Positions 1 to 8,728 of a stretch of 49,392 bases of DNA are shown in pieces; positions within the stretch are counted from its first letter, which is position 1, and each line of letters begins with the position of its first letter. The position numbers were made by a program, and so were the translations under genes. Source of the stretch: Pseudomonadota bacterium (GTDB lineage Bacteria > Pseudomonadota > Gammaproteobacteria > Xanthomonadales > Rhodanobacteraceae); contig JAGWMU010000002.1 of assembly GCA_028873095.1 (NCBI GenBank), forward strand, positions 1 through 49,392, in the 5' to 3' direction. The notes beneath the pieces were generated by a model. The model saw nothing but the letters and a program-made list of their open reading frames with translations, was not told the DNA's origin and did not search any database.

Positions 1-258
1 AAAGCGAGCAAACCCATTTGCTGCTTCGTCAAAAAGAGCGAGTGACCGCGACCTATATGGCGGATCTTGGTCCCAGCGGCTGATACGTTGCCGTTGCGCA
101 TCTTGGGCCGCGCGGACACGTGCTGCTGAATCTTTGGCCGCTTTGGTCCAGCAGGCACGCTCCGAGGCGTGGCTGGGGGCATTCCCGCACGTCGGTGCTG
201 CGACCGCCGGTGCTGACCAAGCGAAGACAATAAAGAAGGCGAGGATGCGTGTGCGCAT
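1..258 (-). CDS. Secreted LprI/DUF1311-like cassette protein (partial, runs off window)
   Basis: An open frame of 86 codons starts at an ATG at 258 and runs off the left edge without a stop. The N-terminus is a clear Sec signal peptide (MRTR, then a hydrophobic stretch ending in APAVAA). The mature part begins TCGNAPSHASERACW, with two cysteines about ten residues apart around a conserved-looking S..E. A later FDEA...FARF segment resembles the aromatic/Arg segment that precedes the third cysteine in lysozyme-inhibitor LprI-type (DUF1311) proteins. The family call is inference from this spacing; the C-terminal half is outside the window. The start codon lies one base past the 3' core of an attC-like site, as expected for the first gene of the next integron cassette. 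It is likely a small periplasmic protein. Confidence 0.55.
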   Translation of the reverse strand, partial: MRTRILAFFIVFAWSAPAVAAPTCGNAPSHASERACWTKAAKDSAARVRAAQDAQRQRISRWDQDPPYRSRSLALFDEAANGFARF

Positions 259-318
259 GGCTAACACCTGAGTTGAGCCGCGCCGCGAAGTGGCGCCGGC
301 TTGGACGAATTGTTAGGT
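259..318 (-). other. attC-like integron recombination site
   Basis: Read on the minus strand this 60-base segment begins ACCTAAC (fits the R'' consensus RYYYAAC) and ends GTTAGCC (near the R' consensus GTTRRRY). Between them are imperfectly complementary arms, AAGCCGGCGCC and GGCGCGGCTCAA, around a short ACTTC-type apex. This is the folded architecture of an integron attC site, and AACAATTCGTYCAAGCC is the style I recall from Xanthomonas chromosomal integrons. The stop codon of the upstream frame (324) is six bases before the site and the next start codon (258) directly follows it, which is the normal cassette layout. No intI gene is visible in the window. Confidence 0.7.
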
Positions 319-323
319 GCCGG

Positions 324-620
324 CTACAACTCCTGCCAGGACGCCGACACCCGATTGGCTGACAGCGACACCGTGAAGCCCAACGGAAACGCCTCGCTCG
401 CATCTGGACCGAAGTCTAGCTCTTCAGGTTCGAGAGCCGACTCCGCGGGTTGTGGCTTCCTTGCGAGGGCGGCCGCGATCGCCCGGGAATCGGAGGCCGA
501 CCAGTAGCGCGCCACGGCCCTGATGAGGTCGTTGGCTGTGAGCTTTGGGCCACGGCCTGCCGACCGCGACACGGATACTTCGGCTCCGAGATCGACACAG
601 CCACCAAAGCCGATGGACAC
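324..620 (-). CDS. Hypothetical protein fragment, 5' end cut by IS3 element
   Basis: 98 codons ending at a TAG just before the attC-like site. The only start on offer is a GTG at 620, which is part of the probable CAC target duplication of the adjacent IS. The frame is therefore probably the 3' remainder of a longer gene. No family is recognised; the product is Ala/Ser/Glu rich, with an acidic stretch near residue 65, and is predicted soluble. Codon choice is coding-like. If the IS and one CAC copy are removed, the frame joins the GGDEF-EAL gene in the same reading frame, so it may be the former C-terminal extension of that protein. Alternatively it is the body of an independent cassette gene. 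No ribosome-binding site can be assigned. Confidence 0.4.
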   Translation of the reverse strand: MSIGFGGCVDLGAEVSVSRSAGRGPKLTANDLIRAVARYWSASDSRAIAAALARKPQPAESALEPEELDFGPDASEAFPLGFTVSLSANRVSASWQEL

Positions 621-665
621 CGACGTCCCCCCGCCCTGAGTAGCGGGACTGTTTGGAGTCCGGGA

Positions 666-1460
666 TTACTTTAACTGCTTCGCATAGGCGGCTGGTGTCA
701 GCCCGCCCAACGCCTTCTTCGGTCGCTCCTCGTTGTATTCCCGACGCCAGCGTTCAATTTCGGTGCGGGCGTGCAGCAGGCTGGGAAACCAGTGTTCGTT
801 GAGGCATTCGTCGCGCAGTCGGCCATTGAACGATTCGATGTAGGCGTTCTGGTTCGGTTTGCCCGGTTCGATCAGGCGCAGCTGCACACCGTGCTCGTGC
901 GCCCAGGCGACCATCGCCTTGCCGCAGAACTCCTTGCCGTTGTCGGTGCGGATCGTCGTGGGCAGGCCGCGAATGAGTCCCAGGCGATCCAGCACACGCG
1001 TCACGCCGAGGCCGGAGATGGCTCGTTCGACCTCGATGCCGACCGATTCATGGGTGGCGTCGTCGACGATGGTCAGGCACTTGAGGACGCGGGCGTCGGC
1101 GGTGCGATCGAACACGAAGTCCATCGACCACACCTCGTTGGGCGCCGATGGACGACACAGCGGCTGCCGCTCGCTCACCGGCACCTTCTTCCGCTTGCGC
1201 CGGCGCACCTGCAGCCGCTCCTCCCGATACAACCGCTCCACACGCTTGTAGTTCACCGGCTCGCCGCCCTCCTGCCGAAGCTTCAGGTGGATCATCCCCA
1301 CGCCGTAGCGCTTGTGCCGCTGCGCCAGCTCCACGATCCGCCGTCGCAGCGCCACGTTGCGGTCTGGCTGCGCCTGATACCGGTACGCGCTGGCGCTCAT
1401 GCCAGCCACGCGCAACGCGCACCGCTCGCTCAACCCCTTGTCGATCATCTGGCGCACCAA
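666..1460 (-). CDS. IS3-family transposase OrfB (DDE catalytic domain)
   Basis: 264 codons from the first ATG-type start, but probably translated mainly as an OrfAB fusion by frameshifting. An HTH_21-like N-terminal region ([16 protein letters not shown], then [16 protein letters not shown]) precedes the integrase core. The DDE triad is visible: Asp in VWSMDFVFD, Asp in TDNGKEF and Glu in [13 protein letters not shown], followed by the Arg/Lys-rich end [18 protein letters not shown] typical of IS3-family (IS407-like) transposases. It catalyses cut-and-copy transposition of the surrounding element. No inactivating change is seen. Confidence 0.9.
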   Translation of the reverse strand: MVRQMIDKGLSERCALRVAGMSASAYRYQAQPDRNVALRRRIVELAQRHKRYGVGMIHLKLRQEGGEPVNYKRVERLYREERLQVRRRKRKKVPVSERQPLCRPSAPNEVWSMDFVFDRTADARVLKCLTIVDDATHESVGIEVERAISGLGVTRVLDRLGLIRGLPTTIRTDNGKEFCGKAMVAWAHEHGVQLRLIEPGKPNQNAYIESFNGRLRDECLNEHWFPSLLHARTEIERWRREYNEERPKKALGGLTPAAYAKQLK

Positions 1461-1480
1461 CGCTCGCCGGGCCGGTGCGC

Positions 1481-1750
1481 CTACGGTTTTTTTCGCAGAA
1501 CGTCCTTGATCACCTCGTTCTCAAGCATCTGCTCAGCCAGCAGCTTCTTCAGCCGCGTGTTCTCCGTCTCCAGCTCCTTCAGGCGTTTGGCGTCCGGCAC
1601 GCTCATGCCGCCGAACTTGCTGCGCCACAGGTAGTAGGAGGCCTCGCTGAAGCCGTGCTTGCGGCACAGCTCCTTGATCGGCAGGCCGGCATCCGCCTCA
1701 CGCAGGAAGCCGATGATCTGTTCTTCGGAAAAGCGCTTCTTCACGTCCAA
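1481..1750 (-). CDS. IS3-family transposase OrfA (HTH, leucine zipper)
   Basis: 89 codons. The N-terminus ([38 protein letters not shown]) is the HTH_Tnp_1 DNA-binding domain. The C-terminal part ([18 protein letters not shown]) is a coiled coil used for multimerisation. The last sense codons contain a run of seven A on the coding strand (1487-1493). A -1 slip there moves ribosomes exactly into the frame of OrfB, as in other IS3 elements, to make the OrfAB transposase. OrfA alone normally binds the ends and modulates activity. Confidence 0.9.
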   Translation of the reverse strand: MDVKKRFSEEQIIGFLREADAGLPIKELCRKHGFSEASYYLWRSKFGGMSVPDAKRLKELETENTRLKKLLAEQMLENEVIKDVLRKKP

Positions 1751-1792
1751 TCTCCTTCGGTTGGGGGATTGGACTCCAAACGGTCGTGCTAC

Positions 1793-4549
1793 TCAAAACC
1801 GGGGGGACGTCGGCACCAGCCTGAGTTTGCTCGGCGCATGCGGATGGGCGGGGCACAGCAGAAGCTTGATCTCGCCGGCCTCGATCGGATAGGCATACAG
1901 ATAGCCCTGCCCTTCGATGCAACCCTCGCGCAGCAGGAACTCATGCTGCCCCTCAGTTTCGATGCCTTCGGCGATCGTGCTCAAACCAAGGCTCTTCGCC
2001 ATCGCCAGCATCGCCTTGGCAATCGCCACATCGTTGGCACTGGCCGGCAACCCCGTCACGAAGGAACGGTCGATCTTCAGGTAGGACACGGCCGGCAGCT
2101 TGAGATAGGCCATGGAGGAATAGCCCGTGCCGAAGTCGTCGATCGCCACCTCGATGCCCAGCGCATGCAGCGCGCGCATGGTGCGTTCGGTCTCGTCGCC
2201 GAGCTTCAGCATGGCGCCCTCGGTGATTTCCAGCATCAACCGGCTCGCGGACAGCTGCGTCGAATGCAGCACCCGCTCCAGCCCCTCGACGAAGGCCGGA
2301 TGACCGAACCAGCGGGCGGAGACATTGACCGCCACGCGAATCGGCGGCACGCCCGCGCTGTCCCATGCCTCGATCTGCGCGCACGCCGTTTTCAGCACCC
2401 ACTCGTCGATGCGGCGAATCAGGCCGAGGCTTTCGGCCACCGGGATGAACTCCGCCGGCATCACCTCGCCGCGTCCCGGGTGTCGCCAGCGCAACAGCGC
2501 CTCGACCGCCACGATGCGGCCGGTGCGCAGATCGACGCTGGGTTGATAGACCAGGCGCAGCTGGTCGCTGGCCAGTGCATGGCGCAACTCGGTTGCCAGC
2601 AGCAGACGCCGGCTGGTGTTGGCATGCATCAGCGGCGTGTAGAAACGGAAGGTGTTGCGCTCTTCGGTTTTCGCCACGTACATGGCGGCATCGGCATTGG
2701 CGATCAGGGTGACCGCCGTGTCGCCGTCCAGCGGGTAGCCGGCGATGCCGATGCTGGCACTCATCACGATTTCGTACTCGTCCACCGAGAAAGGTTCGGA
2801 CAGGGCGGCAAGCAGGCGTCTGGCGACGGTGATGGCATCCTCGCGCAAGTTCATGCGGCCGATCAATACGGTGAATTCGTCGCCGCCGATGCGTCCGGCC
2901 ACATCGGTGCCGGACAACTGCCGCTGGATGCGCTCGCCCACCCTTACCAGCACGCGGTCGCCGATCGCATGGCTGTAGCTGTCGTTGACGAGCTTGAATG
3001 CGTCCAGATCGATGAACAGCACCGCGGCAGCCTGACGATCACGACCCACGCCGGCGATCGCCTCGTCGCACTGCCGCTCGAACTCCGCCCGGTTGACCAG
3101 GCCGGTCAGCGGATCGTGCCGTGCCAGGTACTCCAGCCGACGCTGATTGACCTTGCTGGCGAAAATGTTGGTGAACACCGCGACGTAGTAGAGCACCTGA
3201 TTTTCCGCGTCGCGGATGGCGCTGATGCTCAGGTGCTCCGGATAGCTGGTGCCGTCGCGACGCATACTGAGCACTTCACCGAGCCAGTTGCGGCCGGCGG
3301 CGATGTCATCCCAGATGGCTTGCGGCATCGGCGAGCCGTCCGACAGGCTGCGGGTATCGTCGATGCGCCTGTCACGCAGATCCTGTGCGCTGAACCCCGT
3401 GATCTCGGCATGCGCGGCATTGGTCGAAACCACCATCCGGTCGGCGTCGGCGATGATCACGCCTTCAGCAATGCTGGACAGCGCCTCGGCGGCAATCCGG
3501 CGCTCCTGCTCCATCTCCACCCGTTCGGTGATGTCGCGGATGATCGCCTGGCGCACCGGCCTGTCGGCCCAGGTGGCCAGGCTGCTGTGCGTCTCCACCG
3601 GCCGGGTGCCGCCTGCGGCGTCGAGCAGGGTGTTGCTGTCCGGGCGATCGGTCAGGTGCGAAACGCTGCGCATGAACAGTCGGTCGAACCGGTCGCCGAC
3701 CAGATCCCCCGCACTGCGCCCGGTCCACGCCGATGCCATGCGGTTGGCGTCGAGTATCCGCCCACTCGCGTCATCGACCATCACGATCGCATCGGCCGCG
3801 CTGTCGAACAGCAGGCGGTAGCGCTCTTCGGTGCCGCGAACGCTTGCAAAGATCCGCCGTGCCATGCGCAACCAGAGCAGGACGGCAATGCCGGCGGCTA
3901 AAAGTACCGCGTAGAACAGCATATGGCCGAGCCATACGGCACCAAGGGCTATTTCCAGCGAAAAAAGATCGGCCTGTGGCTGTATTGCACGATTGAGTTT
4001 GTCAATGCGCGCTCGCTGCGCGCCGATCTGGTCGCGCGTCACCGAACCGTCCACGTACGAATGCTGCAACTCCGTGGCTATGGCATGCAACTGATCGATC
4101 GACTGGTCGGTGGAGCGCCACGCTTGCATTGCCTTGTGCATGTGCGGCGACAGGTGAAAATACCGCAGCAGGAAGATCATGCCCGCTTTGGCCGTGGGCA
4201 TGACGTTTCCGCGAACAAAGGCTTGATTCACTTCGGCCTTGTCAAAGTGGCCACTTACAATGGCATCCCTGGCCATGCGATCGGACTCCAGCAGAGAGTA
4301 ATCGCGGGTGAAACTGGCGAATGATGCCGGATCGCCAGCAATCGCGTAATTATCGAGATCGATTACTGCCTGCTTCTGCGCCTTTGACCAGATGCTCTCG
4401 CTGTTGAGAAAGCCCGCGAGCGTAACCTGAACCTGCAGAGCCCCCCAGGTAAGCAGGAGAACCAGACCGATGATTGCAACCAGCGCGTAAGCGAGCGGCA
4501 TCAATCGATACTGCAGGGAGCTTTGCAAAGTGGTGTGTGTGCTACGCAT
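1793..4549 (-). CDS. Membrane PAS-PAS-GGDEF-EAL cyclic-di-GMP protein, C-terminus altered by IS
   Basis: 918 codons. A membrane segment near residues 18-38, a periplasmic sensory region, and a second membrane segment near 210-230 precede two PAS domains (LFDSAADAIVMVDD and SSIAEGVIIADADR). A GGDEF domain (RIGGDEF intact) and an EAL domain follow. EAL-domain motifs look complete: EALLRW, DDFGTGYSS, KIDRSF and EGIETEG, so both cyclase and phosphodiesterase activities are possible. A GGAG ribosome-binding site lies just before the ATG. The last seven codons (from the proline after SKLRLV) and the stop come from the inverted repeat of the IS3 element. The original end was therefore replaced, but only after the EAL fold is complete, and function is probably retained. 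The output pathway cannot be told from context. Confidence 0.9.
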   Translation of the reverse strand: MRSTHTTLQSSLQYRLMPLAYALVAIIGLVLLLTWGALQVQVTLAGFLNSESIWSKAQKQAVIDLDNYAIAGDPASFASFTRDYSLLESDRMARDAIVSGHFDKAEVNQAFVRGNVMPTAKAGMIFLLRYFHLSPHMHKAMQAWRSTDQSIDQLHAIATELQHSYVDGSVTRDQIGAQRARIDKLNRAIQPQADLFSLEIALGAVWLGHMLFYAVLLAAGIAVLLWLRMARRIFASVRGTEERYRLLFDSAADAIVMVDDASGRILDANRMASAWTGRSAGDLVGDRFDRLFMRSVSHLTDRPDSNTLLDAAGGTRPVETHSSLATWADRPVRQAIIRDITERVEMEQERRIAAEALSSIAEGVIIADADRMVVSTNAAHAEITGFSAQDLRDRRIDDTRSLSDGSPMPQAIWDDIAAGRNWLGEVLSMRRDGTSYPEHLSISAIRDAENQVLYYVAVFTNIFASKVNQRRLEYLARHDPLTGLVNRAEFERQCDEAIAGVGRDRQAAAVLFIDLDAFKLVNDSYSHAIGDRVLVRVGERIQRQLSGTDVAGRIGGDEFTVLIGRMNLREDAITVARRLLAALSEPFSVDEYEIVMSASIGIAGYPLDGDTAVTLIANADAAMYVAKTEERNTFRFYTPLMHANTSRRLLLATELRHALASDQLRLVYQPSVDLRTGRIVAVEALLRWRHPGRGEVMPAEFIPVAESLGLIRRIDEWVLKTACAQIEAWDSAGVPPIRVAVNVSARWFGHPAFVEGLERVLHSTQLSASRLMLEITEGAMLKLGDETERTMRALHALGIEVAIDDFGTGYSSMAYLKLPAVSYLKIDRSFVTGLPASANDVAIAKAMLAMAKSLGLSTIAEGIETEGQHEFLLREGCIEGQGYLYAYPIEAGEIKLLLCPAHPHAPSKLRLVPTSPRF

Positions 4550-4638
4550 CGCTCCATTTGACTCGATACATTTGAACGGTCACGGCCCTGTCATTTGCCT
4601 GGCACTTCCACGCACTCTGCCGGACTAGAACCGGTCAG

Positions 4639-5415
4639 TCACGCAGCAACTTCACGCATCTCCGTCTGTTCCTGGCACGACTGCATGCACCGATCACCCA
4701 GCAGGCACATGCTCACATAGCTTCTCTTCACGCATTCCGCCAGGTGGGTGACTTCCTGCGATGCCGGCTGGGTGCCCAATAGAGTACAGATAATTTCCAG
4801 CGCTTCCCACGGGTGGGTGTCATCGTAGTCGGCATGGAGATGGAGCCAGCGCAGACTTGGAACCCTTACGGATTTCTCGAAGCTTTCCCTGTACTTTGTA
4901 CTCTCATAGACGAACTGCGACCACTCGCCCGTGACACCTTCGATTGCATAGTTGGTGGCAACCATACCTGCGGCCAAGGTGCCACGTGTGCTCACCTCTT
5001 CGCACCACGCGGCAAGGCCGCCCGTGCCATGCGGGGCGGCACCATGCAGAACCGTTTCGCGCGAGATGCCGGCGCCTTCCGCCCAGTTGATCCAGTATTC
5101 GGCGTGATTCTGTTCGACGCGGATATTTCGCACGAGCCAACGGCGCGCCATGTCGTCACCGGCACTGCGGCCATACTGCGTCTTGAGCAAATTGAGTGCC
5201 ATATACCCGGGAAAGCGCTCGATGAAAGGCCAGATTCCCACCATGAAATTCGTTGTGGCGATTTTGCCAAGCGTACATTCGCGCATCATTGCCCACAATT
5301 CATGACCCAGCACGACCTGCTTGGCTGCCTCGCAATCAGCCACCATGTCCTGCGCCCATTGCGGGTAGCTGGTCAGTTCTTTCAACGGACCGGTGCGTTC
5401 GAAACCTGCGTTCAT
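4639..5415 (-). CDS. Haem-oxygenase-like diiron oxidase (TenA/CADD/PqqC-like superfamily)
   Basis: About 258 codons from the ATG at 5415, preceded by TGGAG eight bases upstream; an in-frame start at 5502 would add 29 unlikely residues. The sequence is all-helical in character. Candidate metal ligands are spaced as in haem-oxygenase-like diiron oxidases (HDOs): EQNHAEYW, ATNYAIEGVTGEW, and HADYDDTHPWEAL. Known members include CADD (self-sacrificing p-aminobenzoate synthesis), UndA and SznF; annotation pipelines call such proteins iron-containing redox enzymes or TenA-family. Which substrate this one oxidises cannot be read from the sequence. It stands alone, with no pathway partner next to it and 89 bases between its stop and the start of the GGDEF-EAL gene. 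Confidence 0.7.
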   Translation of the reverse strand: MNAGFERTGPLKELTSYPQWAQDMVADCEAAKQVVLGHELWAMMRECTLGKIATTNFMVGIWPFIERFPGYMALNLLKTQYGRSAGDDMARRWLVRNIRVEQNHAEYWINWAEGAGISRETVLHGAAPHGTGGLAAWCEEVSTRGTLAAGMVATNYAIEGVTGEWSQFVYESTKYRESFEKSVRVPSLRWLHLHADYDDTHPWEALEIICTLLGTQPASQEVTHLAECVKRSYVSMCLLGDRCMQSCQEQTEMREVAA

Positions 5416-5962
5416 GGCAATTCTCCAGTGGTTGGTGTCAAAACTTCGCCGGCCGCAAAGCGCCGCGACGAACCCGTCGTCAAAATAACGACGGGACACC
5501 ATAATTGCTCATCCATGGAAGCCGATGCGAACCGATGCGCTCCAAGGGATGCGCCATCCGCAAGATATTTCGCCAAGCGGCCTGCATGCGCCAGGCACCG
5601 GCCGCGTCGGGCAAGGCCGACTGCCGGCGGGATGGCTCCGCTGCGGACAGCGCCATTCCCGAAGTCGGTTTTTTGACGCCTGGCCCGCCATCCAACGCTG
5701 CCGCAAGGCGCGACGCGATGGGGCCCCCCCTCCGGCGAAATCGCGCCGCGCGCTCCATCGGATGCCGGCGCCACACGTAACCGGGGCCGCCTCTTCGGCG
5801 AAGAACAGGCGTAGGCAAGCCATGCCGGACGCAGACACGCAGGCGGTCGCGGGGCAGTACCCGGCCATTCCCATTCGCCGGCAATCGCATCCGGCCCTGC
5901 CGCACGAACGTAACTTGGCACGAAACCATTAGCTTTCCCATGAACCGCCAGCGAGGCATGCC
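5416..5962. other. 547-base intergenic region, no gene recognised
   Basis: Between the divergently placed HDO gene and msrA. Several open frames cross it on both strands, but none has a convincing start, family signature or codon pattern. It must carry promoters for both flanking genes, yet I see no clear -35/-10 pair or palindrome. Confidence 0.5.
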
Positions 5963-6673
5963 ATGATCCGTCGAACCGCCATCCTTCCCGCTTCCATTGC
6001 CGCTTTGCTGATGCTGGCGGTGAGCGCCTGCCAGCCGGCATCTGCGGCCGGCGGTGCGGTAAGGCTGCCGGCACCGGGCGTGGACGCGCCGCGCGTCGCC
6101 GCGCAGACCGTGCAGACGGCCGTGCTGGCGGGCGGCTGCTTCTGGGGCGTCGAATCCGTGTTCGAACACGTGAAGGGCGTGCGCCGGGTGGTGGCCGGCT
6201 ACGCCGGCGGCAGCGCCCGTACCGCGCATTACGACCAGGTCAGCGAGGGCGACACCGGCCATGCCGAATCGGTCAGGGTGCGGTTCGATCCTGCGCAGAT
6301 CAGCTACGGCCAGTTGCTGCAGGTTTTCTTTTCGGTGGCGCTCGATCCGACCCAACTCGACCGGCAAGGACCGGACAGCGGCACGCAATACCGTTCGGCG
6401 ATCTTCTACGCCAACGACGAACAGAAGAAGGTCGCCGCCGCCTACATCGCGCAACTGACGGCGGCCAGATCCTTCGCGGCGCCGATCGTGACCCAAGTGG
6501 TGCCGCTGCAGGCGTTCTATCCGGCCGAGGCCTACCACCAGCACTATGCCCGGCGGCACCCGGACGATCCCTACATCGTCTACAACGACGCGCCCAAGGT
6601 GGCGCACCTCAAGCAGCTGTTTCCCGAGCTGTATCGGCCGGAGCGGCAAGTGGTGGAAGTCCGGCTGCATTGA
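5963..6673 (+). CDS. msrA: Peptide-methionine (S)-S-oxide reductase MsrA, secreted lipoprotein form
   Basis: 236 codons; the ATG at 5963 is preceded by GCGAGG. The N-terminus is a signal peptide with a lipobox-like VSAC (Cys23), so the enzyme is probably a periplasmic lipoprotein. The MsrA core starts near residue 53 with the catalytic GGCFWGVE motif (Cys59), followed by [20 protein letters not shown], then [11 protein letters not shown] and the C-terminal [10 protein letters not shown]. It reduces methionine S-sulfoxide in oxidised proteins. Cytoplasmic MsrA is usually about 170-215 residues; the extra length here is the export segment and linker. No msrB is nearby. Confidence 0.92.
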   Translation: MIRRTAILPASIAALLMLAVSACQPASAAGGAVRLPAPGVDAPRVAAQTVQTAVLAGGCFWGVESVFEHVKGVRRVVAGYAGGSARTAHYDQVSEGDTGHAESVRVRFDPAQISYGQLLQVFFSVALDPTQLDRQGPDSGTQYRSAIFYANDEQKKVAAAYIAQLTAARSFAAPIVTQVVPLQAFYPAEAYHQHYARRHPDDPYIVYNDAPKVAHLKQLFPELYRPERQVVEVRLH

Positions 6674-6778
6674 GACACCCCTGGCTCCTGGCAGCCTGCC
6701 GGACTTGCACGAGGCGGCACGGTCCCCATCTCGGGACCACCGCGCCGGTTGCGCGCCTGCCCGGACAATCGCCCCGTC

Positions 6779-8626
<1,848 letters not shown>

Positions 8627-8728
8627 GGCGTGCCGGCAACCTTCGGGTCGCCCAGTCCGATCGGTTGGCTTGACCCTGCCCGCCGCTCACCCCATGCTTG
8701 GTCGTCTTTGTCCAGCCCAAACACACGC

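Larger units (their letters stand above)
621..1813 (-). mobile_element. IS3-family insertion sequence
   Basis: About 1.19 kb with imperfect terminal inverted repeats of about 42 bases. The left end (621-661) and the right end (1772-1813) share the blocks CGACGTCCCCCCG, TGAGTAGC and GTTTGGAGTCC. Inside are orfA and orfB in two overlapping frames on the minus strand, the usual IS3 arrangement. CAC occurs directly outside both ends (618-620 and 1814-1816) and could be a 3-base target duplication, with the left repeat one base shorter; this assignment is tentative. The element sits exactly between the cassette remnant and the GGDEF-EAL gene. Both transposase frames look intact, so it may be active. 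Confidence 0.85.

Noticed and set aside
53-403. A minus-strand frame of 116 codons across the attC-like site
   Set aside because: It crosses the recombination site, and the alternative frame from 258 has a clear signal peptide.
1148-3901. A 917-codon plus-strand open frame across the IS and the GGDEF-EAL gene
   Set aside because: It is antisense to two recognised coding regions, has no domain motifs, and its His/Arg/Ala-rich composition is typical of the reverse strand of GC-rich genes.
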